From positions 186,001 through 250,000 of the forward strand of contig NZ_QXGL01000004.1 in assembly GCF_003951095.1 (NCBI RefSeq): a stretch of DNA of 64,000 nt, given 5' to 3'. Below the pieces are notes generated by a model. That model was not told where the DNA came from. It was given only the letters and a program-made list of their open reading frames with translations, and ran no database searches. The DNA is from Bifidobacterium goeldii. Its GTDB lineage: Bacteria > Actinomycetota > Actinomycetes > Actinomycetales > Bifidobacteriaceae. A program made the position numbers and the translations under genes. This document shows, one piece after another, positions 53,394 to 63,900 of this stretch (position 1 is the stretch's first letter; every line of letters starts with the position of its first letter).

Positions 53394-56300
53394 TCACTTT
53401 GTGGTGGTGTTTTTAGACCACAGGGCGTAGAGCGTGCCATCGCGGTCGATCGGGATCAGGCTCTTGCCGTTGGCGTCGAATCCGAAGGCGCTGCCACCCT
53501 TAAAGGTGTTGCCGTCGTAACCCGCAAGGGCATCGTTCCGCACGGTCGTCCAGCCTTGGAAGGTGTAGCCCTCACGCGTCGGCTTGGTCTTCGGCTTGGT
53601 CAGGTAGTCGCCGTCGGATACGGTCTGCGTGGCGAACACGTGGCCTTCCTCGCCGTCGTTGTAGTTGAAGTAGATCGTCCACTTCCGGCCCTTGATCCAC
53701 TTCGCGTACAGCGTGGTGTCGTCCGTCACCGCGGTCGGCGTGGCATCGCCAGTCGCACCATCGGACGAGCCGCTCAGGCCGAACACGAACGGCACCGTCA
53801 GATCCTTGTCCGTGTACCAGCCTTCGAACTCGTAACCGTCACGCTTCGGCTCAGGCGTAGGAGCCTTGGCGTATCCGCCATCGTCCACGGTCTGCGAAGC
53901 CACGGAACCATCAGCACCGTCGGCCGGCGCGCCCTCGTAGTTGAGGTCGAACGAAACCGTCCAGACCTTCACCCACTGCGCGTACAGCTCGAGATCGTCG
54001 TTCACGACGGTCTTGTCGAAGTCGACCAGTTCGCCCGAGCCGTCCGCAGACATGCTCCAGCCCTTCAGACGATACCCGTCGCGCGTCATCTCAGGCGAGG
54101 ACATGGTCGTGCCGCCCGGCACGTACGCGGTGGTGTCGCCGGTACCGGTGCCATCGTTGCGATGCAACGTCACCAAGTGCATGGTCGTGCCGGACTTCGT
54201 CCACTTCGCGTACAGCGTCAGATCGCTCTTCACCGGGGTGTCGAACACGTACGGGGTGTTGCCGTCCTCGCCGTCCGTCACCCAGCTCACGAAGTCGTAA
54301 CCATCACGCGTCGGCTTGGCCGGCTCGGTCACCGTCTTGCCGTACGCCACGGTCTGCGGATCCACCGCCGAACCGCCGCCGGTCACGAACGTCACCGTGT
54401 GCGTGATCTGCTTCCACACCGCGTACAGCGTGAGGTCGGCAGTGTCATCATCCACGGACGTGCCATCCTTACCCAGCGTGAAGTTCGGTTCAGCGGCGCC
54501 TTCGACCACCGTGCTCCAGCCGAGCAGCTCATAGCCTTCGCGATGACCAGCCGGGTTCTGGTTGTCGGCAATATTCGACACCGTGCCGCCAGGCTCCACG
54601 GTCTGCGAGCTGATGTTCCAGTCAAAGCCGGTGTTGAACCGCACGATCTTGCCTTGCTTGTACTTGGCCCACAGCTTGAGTCGACCGGTCACCGGCGTCT
54701 TGCCGATCTCGAAGTCGTTCTGGCCGTCCTCGTCGGTCGTCCAACCGGTGAGGATGTAGCCTTCGCGCTTCGGCACCTGGTTCTCGGCGATCGACTGCAC
54801 CACGCCGCCGACCACTACGGACTGCGCACTGACGTTCCAGTTGAACCGCGTCTCGAACGTCACGCCGACCACGGCCGGACGGTGCGTGTAGATCGTCGGA
54901 TCGCCGCTGACCAACCAGATTTCGGCAGTGCCTTCGTCCGTCTGACCGGCCTTGACCTGAATCGCGGACTCCGGAATCAGACGATCGTTGCCGTCCGGAT
55001 CCTTGGCCGTCCACGAGTCGCCGCCCTGCCTGAGCACGAACTCGGGCGTACGGTTGCCCTTGGTCGGCTGGTCGAGCGTGTAGCGGGCGATCATGCCGTA
55101 GTCGTCGTGGTCGGTGAACGCCACCGGAGAGCCGGACTGCTCACCGGACCACGTCCACAGATCCCAGCCGTTCCACGTGTCGGAGTCGAGGTTGTATTCC
55201 TGATAGTTGCCGTCGGCGCGCATGTAGTGCACGATCACGTTGAGCTTCTTCGGGTTCTTGATGTCGTTCGGCGTCGGCACTTCGGCCGGGTGACGCGATT
55301 CCTCGGACGAGTCGTACGACTCGTTGGTGGAGCCGTCGGCCCATGCCTCGATCGAGCCGCGCACCTTGGCGGTCACATTGCCTTCCGTCTTGTCGATGAC
55401 GGACGCAGTGTAGTCGCCGGTGCCGTTCACCGCCGCCGCGTCAGTGGACTTCGAGCCGACGATGCGGTAGCTCAGCGTGGTGAAGTCGCCGGAGATGGCC
55501 GCGGTCATGCGCTTGCCGTACGAGTCGCCGGTCGCATCGAACTTGTAGTACTTCTTCTTCAGCGTCTTGCCGAACACGTCCGTGCCCCACACGACCACGC
55601 CGGTCGCGGCCTGCTGTTCGGAGTTCTCGCCCGACGCCTTGAAGTGCACGGTGAACGACGTCTTGGACGAGGCCACGCACACAAACGGCACGCCGATCGT
55701 CTTGCCGTGGTTCTCGACCGCGGTGATGGCGGTGCCGACCGCGTTCTCGTACGGCTTGTTGCCGCCCTCGGTGGAATACCCGTTACGGTAATCCCATTCC
55801 GCGGTGTCGCTGCCGTTCGGGTCGTTGGTGAAGCGATACCTGAGCCGCTTCGACGTGACGTCCTTGATGGTGATCTCGTACCAGCCTTCGGCGGCCGCGC
55901 ACGAGCCGTCCTCGCCGTCGACCTTGGCCACCGGCGTCAGCTTGACCGGAGTGCCGTTGAGCAGGTTGCTGCCGGACGCGTACTGGATGTACACATCGTC
56001 ACCCCAGTCGGGCTTCGGCTTGTAGTAGATCGTGGTCGAGCCGTCGCCGATGCGGTCGGTGTTGACCTGATCGTCGAAGCCGGAGTCAGCAGTCTGATAG
56101 CCGCTACCCCACGTGTCAGGCGTCTTGTTGGCAACGATCGCGACGGCGGAGCGCTTGCCCATCGTCACAGTGAACTTGCCGTCCTTCACTACGACTTGGT
56201 TGCAGGTAGTGCCAGACGAGTACACGTCGCAATATGTGCCGTTCGGCAGATTCGTCGTGTACGTTTCGTCGTGCTCTTGCAGCGTGTTGTTGATCGCCAT

Positions 56301-57902
56301 GAAGCCGACGTCCTGGCCGTCAGCGGTCTGGCGAGCAAAGCCGATGTTGTTAGCGCCGTTGTCTTGCCAACGGCCGACCGTAGTGCCAGCGACCGCGTTG
56401 TGGAAGCCGATCATGCCGCGCACGGAGGCCCAACGCTGCTGGCACAGCCATTGGCCCTGCTCGTGCGTGCCGCTCGTCTTGCACACCGTGTCGAAGTCAA
56501 CATCCGGCGTACTGGTATCAGTAGTGCCGTCCGGGCCGGCGTCGGAGTTGGACGACGAGAAGTAGTAGTCGGACATAACCTTCGGCTTGCCGTAATCGTA
56601 GGCGAGCATAAACGCGTTGGCGAGCTCGTACTTCGAGCCAGAATTGACAGTCAGCGTTTCGGAGCCGCGCGCAGTATCCCAGTTGGATACGAACACGGTG
56701 GCTTTGTCGCCCGGCAGCAGGCCGTTGGAGATGTTCTTCAGATTGCTGATATTGCCGTTGAAATACTGGCGCAACTGGTACGAGTAGGAGAACTCGGTGA
56801 CATCGCCGTTGACTGTGTAGTTCTTCGGCGCGAGTTCTGCAGCCTCACCCTGATGGTAGATGACCTCCTGCTGGAACGGGATGTCAGCTGCGGACTTGCC
56901 GATCTTCTCCGCGAGCTTGGCCTTAATGGCTTTCAGATCGTCAGTGCTGATGTGCTTCGCAGAGTCGATACGGAAGCCGCGCACGCCGAGCTTCCACAGT
57001 TTAGCGAGGTATTCGGCCTGAATGTTCTGCACGCGGCTGGAACCAGTGTTGATATCCCACATCGTTGATAGGCGGCATTCCTGCACTTCGGTCGCGTTCG
57101 TGTAGTCCGCGATGTTGGTGCGGCAGGAGTGGAAATCACCAGAGGCGAGACCATACTGGTGGTTGTTGCCGCTTTCCTCATACTGGTAGATGCCGATGCC
57201 CGGGTAGCGGCCGTAGGTGCCGTTGTAGGCAGTGCCGGCGACACCGTACTGGTTATCAACCCAGGAGACGTCGTGGCCGGACGTGTGGTTGAGGACCACG
57301 TCGGCGATGATCTGCACGCCGGCGTCGTTGCACGTCTGGATCATGTTCTTCAGCTCGTCTTCAGTGCCGAAGCGCGAGTTGAGCGAATAGCTGATCGGCT
57401 GGTAGACGGTCCACCACTGGGCGCCCTGTATGGATTCCTCCGGCGGGGAGATTTGCACGTAGCCGACACCTTCAGGGCCGTAGGTGGCCTTGCATTCCTT
57501 GGCGATCGTGTTCCACGACTGCTGGAATGCGATGACGGTGACGTCCTTCGTACCGCTCTGCGCAGCTTGCGTGGCGTATTCGCTCGCGTCGGTCTTGTCA
57601 GCGAGCGCGGTGTGTGTTGTGGCAACGGTTGCACCGAACATCATTGCCATACCAAGCAATAAAGCAAGTAGCTTTGACGCTCCCCCAGTCAGCCTACGGC
57701 TGACAGCCGTCCTGCAATCACGGAGCCTACGGCCGTTACTGCTGGCGCGACTGTCGTCGCACCCTCGCCTAAAAACGCCAGCGGCGTTTTCTTTACGGCT
57801 CGGCCTAGCCGAGGGGGCCGAGGCTCCGCCAGTTTCAACGCCCCTTGCCAAAGGAGCTTGAGGAGTAGTCAGAAGGTGAGACATGTGCGTGTCCTTCATC
57901 AT
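53394..57902 (-). CDS. Secreted GH13 alpha-amylase with starch-binding modules and InlB-type repeats
   Basis: 1502 aa. The signal peptide hydrophobic core is KLLALLLGMAMMFGATV (from residue 77), with cleavage near TALA-DK at 101. The GH13 catalytic part (about 118-590) has DVVLNH (201-206), nucleophile D313 (FRIDSAKH), acid/base E346 (QQEVIYH) and a region IV FVSNWD where the usual His is Trp408. Carbohydrate-binding-like modules follow: CBM26-like at 622-700, an unassigned beta module at 748-860, and a CBM41/PUD-like one at 885-1000 (NVIVHYMRADGNY). Six Listeria-Bacteroides (InlB B) repeats (1012-1502) end in LYAKW/LYALW motifs. There is no LPXTG motif. The ATG at 57902 overlaps the adhesin stop (ATGATGA). 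The 76-residue n-region is abnormal because of the REP-like insertion. Confidence 0.9.
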   Translation of the reverse strand: MMKDTHMSHLLTTPQAPLARGVETGGASAPSARPSRKENAAGVFRRGCDDSRASSNGRRLRDCRTAVSRRLTGGASKLLALLLGMAMMFGATVATTHTALADKTDASEYATQAAQSGTKDVTVIAFQQSWNTIAKECKATYGPEGVGYVQISPPEESIQGAQWWTVYQPISYSLNSRFGTEDELKNMIQTCNDAGVQIIADVVLNHTSGHDVSWVDNQYGVAGTAYNGTYGRYPGIGIYQYEESGNNHQYGLASGDFHSCRTNIADYTNATEVQECRLSTMWDINTGSSRVQNIQAEYLAKLWKLGVRGFRIDSAKHISTDDLKAIKAKLAEKIGKSAADIPFQQEVIYHQGEAAELAPKNYTVNGDVTEFSYSYQLRQYFNGNISNLKNISNGLLPGDKATVFVSNWDTARGSETLTVNSGSKYELANAFMLAYDYGKPKVMSDYYFSSSNSDAGPDGTTDTSTPDVDFDTVCKTSGTHEQGQWLCQQRWASVRGMIGFHNAVAGTTVGRWQDNGANNIGFARQTADGQDVGFMAINNTLQEHDETYTTNLPNGTYCDVYSSGTTCNQVVVKDGKFTVTMGKRSAVAIVANKTPDTWGSGYQTADSGFDDQVNTDRIGDGSTTIYYKPKPDWGDDVYIQYASGSNLLNGTPVKLTPVAKVDGEDGSCAAAEGWYEITIKDVTSKRLRYRFTNDPNGSDTAEWDYRNGYSTEGGNKPYENAVGTAITAVENHGKTIGVPFVCVASSKTSFTVHFKASGENSEQQAATGVVVWGTDVFGKTLKKKYYKFDATGDSYGKRMTAAISGDFTTLSYRIVGSKSTDAAAVNGTGDYTASVIDKTEGNVTAKVRGSIEAWADGSTNESYDSSEESRHPAEVPTPNDIKNPKKLNVIVHYMRADGNYQEYNLDSDTWNGWDLWTWSGEQSGSPVAFTDHDDYGMIARYTLDQPTKGNRTPEFVLRQGGDSWTAKDPDGNDRLIPESAIQVKAGQTDEGTAEIWLVSGDPTIYTHRPAVVGVTFETRFNWNVSAQSVVVGGVVQSIAENQVPKREGYILTGWTTDEDGQNDFEIGKTPVTGRLKLWAKYKQGKIVRFNTGFDWNISSQTVEPGGTVSNIADNQNPAGHREGYELLGWSTVVEGAAEPNFTLGKDGTSVDDDTADLTLYAVWKQITHTVTFVTGGGSAVDPQTVAYGKTVTEPAKPTRDGYDFVSWVTDGEDGNTPYVFDTPVKSDLTLYAKWTKSGTTMHLVTLHRNDGTGTGDTTAYVPGGTTMSSPEMTRDGYRLKGWSMSADGSGELVDFDKTVVNDDLELYAQWVKVWTVSFDLNYEGAPADGADGSVASQTVDDGGYAKAPTPEPKRDGYEFEGWYTDKDLTVPFVFGLSGSSDGATGDATPTAVTDDTTLYAKWIKGRKWTIYFNYNDGEEGHVFATQTVSDGDYLTKPKTKPTREGYTFQGWTTVRNDALAGYDGNTFKGGSAFGFDANGKSLIPIDRDGTLYALWSKNTTTK
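57676..57834 (-). repeat. REP-like element, copy 5, inserted in the amylase signal-peptide coding region
   Basis: The ends match the other copies (GACGCTCCCCCAGTC at the left, GCCGAGGGGGCCGAGGCT at the right), but the middle is expanded by further hairpins. One is AAAACGCC-AGC-GGCGTTTT (57772-57790), which looks like an intrinsic terminator. The 159 bp are an exact multiple of three and translate in frame as residues 24-76 of the amylase, flanked by the duplicated tetrapeptide GGAS. Confidence 0.85.
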
Positions 57903-60900
57903 CGGGCGCCTTCCTTCTTGGAGCGCTTGGAGCTGCTGACGTACTTGTTGGCGAAGTAAGCGCCGCTGAGCATGATCAGCGCGAAGCCGGTCAGCAGTAT
58001 GCGAGCGGTGCCTTCACCGCCGGTGTCGGGCAGGATTGGGATGACCGTGTTGGTGATCGTGTAGCCGGTGGTTTGGTTGCCGGTGATGATCGGCGACTCA
58101 TAGCCGTCCAGTGCCGTCACAACTGGGCACGAATGCTGATCACCTGTTTCAGTGCAGTTCACTTCGCGCACTTCGTATGACTTGTCCTTGCTGAGTTCCT
58201 TGAACGTGTACGACCAGTTGTTGCTCTCGTTGAGCTCGACCGGTTTACCGACCTCGGTCAAGCCATCCAGACTCTGTATCGAACCACTGTTCGTAGCCGC
58301 GGTCTTGACTGCGGGCATTACACCAGTCGCCTGCGTGAACGAGGAAGTTTCCTTGCCGGTCGTCTTCTCGTACAGCTGTACCCAGATCGACTTCGGGCGC
58401 TTCTTATAGGCGTCGTTATAGTCATTCCACGCCTTGCGCACGGTCAGATCGGTAACATTCCGCTCATTGAGGTTGGTTAGCGTGAACTGGTAGGCGTCGA
58501 CGTCGGCAGTGGCCCGCGCCGCACCGGATTGGGTTGTAGCATCGCCACTGCCAGTCTGGTCGCCGGGCTTCGGGTACACCGTGTTGTCGATAAGCGACGC
58601 CGTGTAGTTATCCACGGCTTCCTCGGTCACGCTGTATCGCAGCAGCTTGCCGTTGCGATACTTCGGCAGATCCTTGAACGTGTAGGTCCAAGTCTCGTCG
58701 GCTGCCTTCGTAGAATCGGCGTCAGAACCGGTGGCATTGCCCGTGGAACCAGTTGAGCCGGTACCATTGGCTTCCGCAGCGGCGTTATCAGCAGCGGCGT
58801 TATCGTCGCTAGCCGTACCGGATTCCGTGGAATCAGTGCCGGTATCCGTACTGCCGGTGTTGCTGTCGGCGGTAGTACCGCTGTTCGCGGAGCTGGAGTC
58901 CTTCTTATTCGGCTCGGCGCTCAGCACCGCGCAGCTCTTGCCAACAACCTTGACGTCATCAGTGTCCTTGCAGTTGTACGCCTGCGGCTCCGGCCAACCG
59001 TTGCCCGCGTCCCACAGACTGGTGAGCAGCCAGATGGTGACGTTCTTCGGCCGGTGGCCGTTGAAGTTCTGCGCGTCGTCCCAGACCTTGTCGACGGTCA
59101 GCGACACCTTTTCCGGCGTGTGCTTGTTGGTGATCGCGAACTGTTCGTTCGGGTGATCGGCGTCGGCCGGCGTCGGCGTGAACGTAACGTTGCACTGGGT
59201 ATCGGTCGGGTTCTCCACCGAGCACACACCCGCATCGTCGAAGCCGTTGTAGTAGGCCACCGGCGTCTCCTTGACGGAGTACGTGTAGTCCTTGCCGTAC
59301 GCGTTCTTCTTCGGCAGGTTCTCGAGCGTCCACTTCCACTCGCCGTTGCTGTTCGGCTTGAGCGTGGTGACGATCATCGTTTCGGAGTAGTCCTCCCACG
59401 TGCCGTCACCCTTCGGATGCTCGCTCGTACCGGTTACGGTCACCTGAATCGCCTCGGGTCGCTTGCCGTCCTGGTTGTTGGCGTCGTTCCACGTCTTGGT
59501 CAGGTCGATGTTGCGCGAATCGGGCTGGTGAATGTTGTAGATCACGACGTCGTAACCGTTGGCGGTTGCCGACTTGACGATAGACGCGTGGTACTCGTCT
59601 TTCTTGTCGCCTTCCGTCTTCTCGCCCACGGTGTACGTGATCTCGTTACCCTCGCTGTCCTTGGCGTCCAGACCGGTCCAGTCGTGAGTCCAACTGTTAT
59701 CCTTGTTCAGCTCAACATGGTAGGCCTCACCTTCCATCTCCTTGCCGTTCGCGTACAGCACAGCGGTCACCTTCACGTCCTTACGGAAACCATCGGAATC
59801 GCCGTTGTCCTCCCAACGCTTGGTGACGGACACGGCCGTGTACGACTTGACCGCATCCTCCACGCGAATCAGGTTGCTGCCGCTGACCACCTCGTCGACC
59901 ACGACCTTGCCGTCCTCCACGGTGAACGTGATCGGCTTGGCGGCCACATCGTAGCCTTCTGGAGCCGCAGTCTCAGTGAGCGTGTACGTGCCGTTGGGCA
60001 GCTGGAATGTCTTCGGGCCATTCACGGAGGACGTCCACGTGAGCGTCTTGCCGTCCGTCGAAACCGTCACGCCGGCCGGCACGTTGAAGCCCTTGCTGTC
60101 GAACGGTGCTTCGTCACCCTCGAATGTGGTGCCGGTCAGCTTGAAATCCGCGCCAGCGAGTTCGGCCACACCGGCTACAGTGGTCTTAGAGACGGTCACG
60201 TTGGTGGTGTTGAGCTCGTCGGTCATGGTGACGGTGTTGCCTGCGGCAGTATCGCCGTCGATCGTCACCGTGCCGTCGAGGTTCACAGTGAACGCGATGT
60301 CGCGTGCCGGCTGGTAGCCGGACGGCGCTTTGGACTCGTGCAGGTTGTATGTGCCGGGCACGAGTTTGATTTCGTACGGCTCATCGGTGGACTCCCATTG
60401 AATCGGATTGATGGTCTCGCCTGCCAGCGTGGTGCCGGTGACGGTGAGCGTCGCGCCGGCGATCTCGCCCACGCCCTTGGTCAGGCTCACCTTGGAGATC
60501 TTGACGTCGACCGGCTTGTAGATATCGGTCATAACGATCAGATTGCCGTCCACGGTCTTGTTGTTGATCGTGACGGACAGCGAGTTGTCGCTGTTGCGCA
60601 CGACCTTGAAGCTAATCGGATCGGCCACGTAGTAGCCGTTCGGCGCCTTCAGCTCGGTGAGCGTGTAGGAGCCGGGCTTGAGTTCGACTTCATACGACTT
60701 GCCGGCCTCGCTGATCCACGTTTCAGTGACCTTCTTGCCGCTCTCGTCTTCCGTACCGTCGATCTCCATCTTCGCGCCGGCGATTTCCGCACCGCCGAGG
60801 TCGCGCTTGGAAACGCGGATCTTCGTATCGGTCGGATAGTGCGTGTTGGTGATGGTGATGCCATCCTTGGCACTACCGCTGGTCGATGCCGTGTAGCCGC

Positions 60901-63900
60901 CCGGAACCTTCGTTTCCTGCACGGTGTAGGTGATCAGAGCACCGTTCTCGTACTTCGGCAGATTGTCGAACGTGCCCTTCCAGTTGCCATCAGTGTCCGG
61001 CGTGATCGCCAGCTTCTTGCCGGGCACCGCGACGCCGTTGGCGTACAGCTGCACCTCGATTTTCTGCGGACGTAGATTGTCCTGATTGTTCGCGTCATTC
61101 CACTTCTTGGTGACGGGCACGGAGACGGTTTCCGGCGTGTACTTGTTGGTGAACGTAGTGGTCGACACCTTGTCCGATTCGGTTGCGATGGTGGGGTCGG
61201 AGGTCTTATAGCCGTCCTTATTCGCGTTCACCTCAATGACCTGGTACCTGACTTCCTTACCACCCTCACGCACCGGCAGGTCAGTCCATTCGACCACGGC
61301 CTGCGCCTCCGACGCACTCTCGTTGATCACTTGCTCCTGACCAACATTGGTCCACTCGCCACCGTCCACAGACTTCTGCAGCTGGAACCGAGCCGGCTGA
61401 CGCTTGCCATCCTGATTATTGCCGTCGTCCCACTTCTTGCGAGCGCGAATTGACGTGACGTTCGAGCGGTCAGTAACGGTCAGATGCTTGCCATCATCTG
61501 ACGAGACCGTCTTGCCATTGATAATGACCGCGCCGGAGTTTGTCACGGTGACGGCGATCGGGTCGGCCGCTTGATAATCATCCGGGGCCTTGGTTTCGGT
61601 AAGCGTGTACGAACCAGGAGTAAGGTTCGTGAATTCGATCGCCGTGTTGTTTTCGGTTGTGTACTCCTGCTTGAACGAGCTGTCGCCGTTCTTGGTCAGC
61701 GTGAATGTGGCGCCGTTCAGCCAGTGGCCCTGCTCGTCCTTCTTGTCGAGCTTGAACGAGCCCTTCTTGGCGCTCTCGTTACTCACCGACCACAGGTAGT
61801 TCTGCAGGGTTACGTTGTCGGCCGTCGCGATAGTCAGCGGCTTACCGTTCACGGTCTTGCCCTGATAGAACGAGGCCTCGTGACCGCTGGGCGGCTGACC
61901 GCCTGGGAATACAACGTACAGCGTAGCGGGGTTGGCTTTATCGTACTGATAGCCGTCAGGCCCCTCCGTTTCAGTCACACGGTAAATCGTGTCTGCATTC
62001 AAGCCGGTGGCGGTCGACGTGTAGCCGGACGTGCCGGACTGCAAAGTCGCGCCTACGGTTTCATCCTTGGTTGAATCCGACTCCCAGTTACTCGCGTTCT
62101 CGTCCATGTCCACAGTGAGCTTCTCAACCTTGAACTTCGCACCATTCAACGGCTTAGTAGCGTCGCCATCGGCGTACTTGTAGATCTGCAATGAGTACAA
62201 TTTGGAGGTGATACCACCCTGTGCCTCTTGGACCTTACCGCTCTGCGTGGTGGTAGATGAGCCACTGTTATCCTCGTAGCCCTTCAGCACGATCGTGTTG
62301 TTGCCAAGCTGGCCAAAGTCCTGCCCCGGCTTGAGCTGCACGGCGGCTTTGTACGCGATCGTGATTGCACGCGAGTCAGGAATCGTAAACGTGATCACTC
62401 GGTTGCCCGGATCGTACGCATACGTAGCACCGGCGACTTCGGCCTTGGTGTTCGTATCAGTAATAACCACACTATCCATACGCAGGGCGAGCGCTGGTCC
62501 AAGCTTATCTTCAAGCGTCAGCGGCTTGCCCTTATTCAGCGTCGTGCCACCCGGGTTCACGGTCACCGTGTAGTTGATATACGGCGCGGTGTTCTTGTCG
62601 TAGACGCCCTTCTTGGCGACTAGGTTGCCCGGCTTAGTCCAGATCAGCTTACTATCTGGCAGTTGCGCTTCGCCGTCAATGTGAATAATGGCATTGTTCG
62701 TGTATGGATGACCGTTGGAATCCTTCAGCGCCGCGTTGAAGTCCGTGTACGTAGTGTCGTACTGAATGATCAGCGTACCGCTCTGCGCTCTCTTGAACGC
62801 CGGACTGTCCTTGGCGATGACGAACGTCAACGTGTGATCACCGTTATCGGTGACGGTCACACCACTGTATGTCTTGCCATTGGAGTCTTTGGCCACCATC
62901 GAACCAGGGATGTACTTGTGATCGCCGGTCTGCTGACCATTGACAGTCGTCGATCCATCGGACAGCGTATCGGTGATCACTATGGACTGCGCATCCTCAG
63001 GAATGTCGTGCACCTTGAGCTGCCAGCGCATGATATTACGACTCAACGGCGTGCCATTGCCGTCATCGTTGTATGACGCGCCCGCAGACTTGTCCATATT
63101 GTCAACCACTGGCTTGTAGCTGGCCGTGTCCTCTTTCTTGATAAAGCGGACGGTGTTGTAGAACCGGGTGCCGGTAGGGGTGCCTGCGAGCACGGAGGAC
63201 GTGTACGAGATGTACAGCTTGGTGTCCTTGGGAATGGTCTCGTTGAACTTGATCGTAAACGACTTGCGATCAGCAGCAACGGTCTTAGTGACACTGCCGG
63301 TGTACTCGATCTTGTTCTTGAAGTCAGTGTAGATCTTGATCTTGCTTGCGTCCGGGTCAAGCACCTGCCAGTTGGGCTTGACGTATCCGTCCTTGTGATC
63401 TTTACCGTCGTCGTCAACCGTATCGGTGAGCACCTTGCCAGCAGGAAGCTCATCCTTGGCCTTGAACGTGGTGAGCCACTCGAGCGTCTTGGTGTCGGTT
63501 GCGTCACCGTTGTACTTCTTGTCCAAGTCCACAGCGTCTTTACCGATAGTGACCGTGCCGTCACCGTTTTGTTCGCCGCTACCATCGCCAGGCGTCACAG
63601 TTACGTCGTTCTTATAGGTGAGCTTGTCGCCACTGCCGGTCTCGGGCAGTTTCGTAACTTCAGTAGAATACGTGATCACGTACTGGCGATGTGGCTTGCC
63701 GTTGTTGTCCGGCAGTTTTGCAGTACCGTTTTCCAAATCGCTCCAGTTGAGGGTGGTCTCATGGTACTGCCAGTTCACGTCGGTGTATCCGACCTTCACG
63801 GTGCCGGTCGGAGCCTTGAGGTTGGCGCCAAGCGCGTCCTTGATCGTCGTCGCATTAGGCATGACGTCGGATTCCGGATCGGCGTTCACGGTGATCGTCC

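Noticed and set aside
53556..57068. A 1170-codon plus-strand frame opposite the amylase
   Set aside because: It is the antisense shadow of a high-GC gene with intact GH13 motifs. The translation is Arg/Val/His-rich and has no recognisable domain.
53394..57902. Sortase anchoring of the amylase
   Set aside because: The C-terminus ends in InlB-type repeats and LYALWSKNTTTK, with no LPXTG motif or hydrophobic tail.
59054..61075. A 673-codon plus-strand frame opposite the adhesin
   Set aside because: Antisense to the CnaB repeats. Its periodic look follows from the repeat structure of the real gene.
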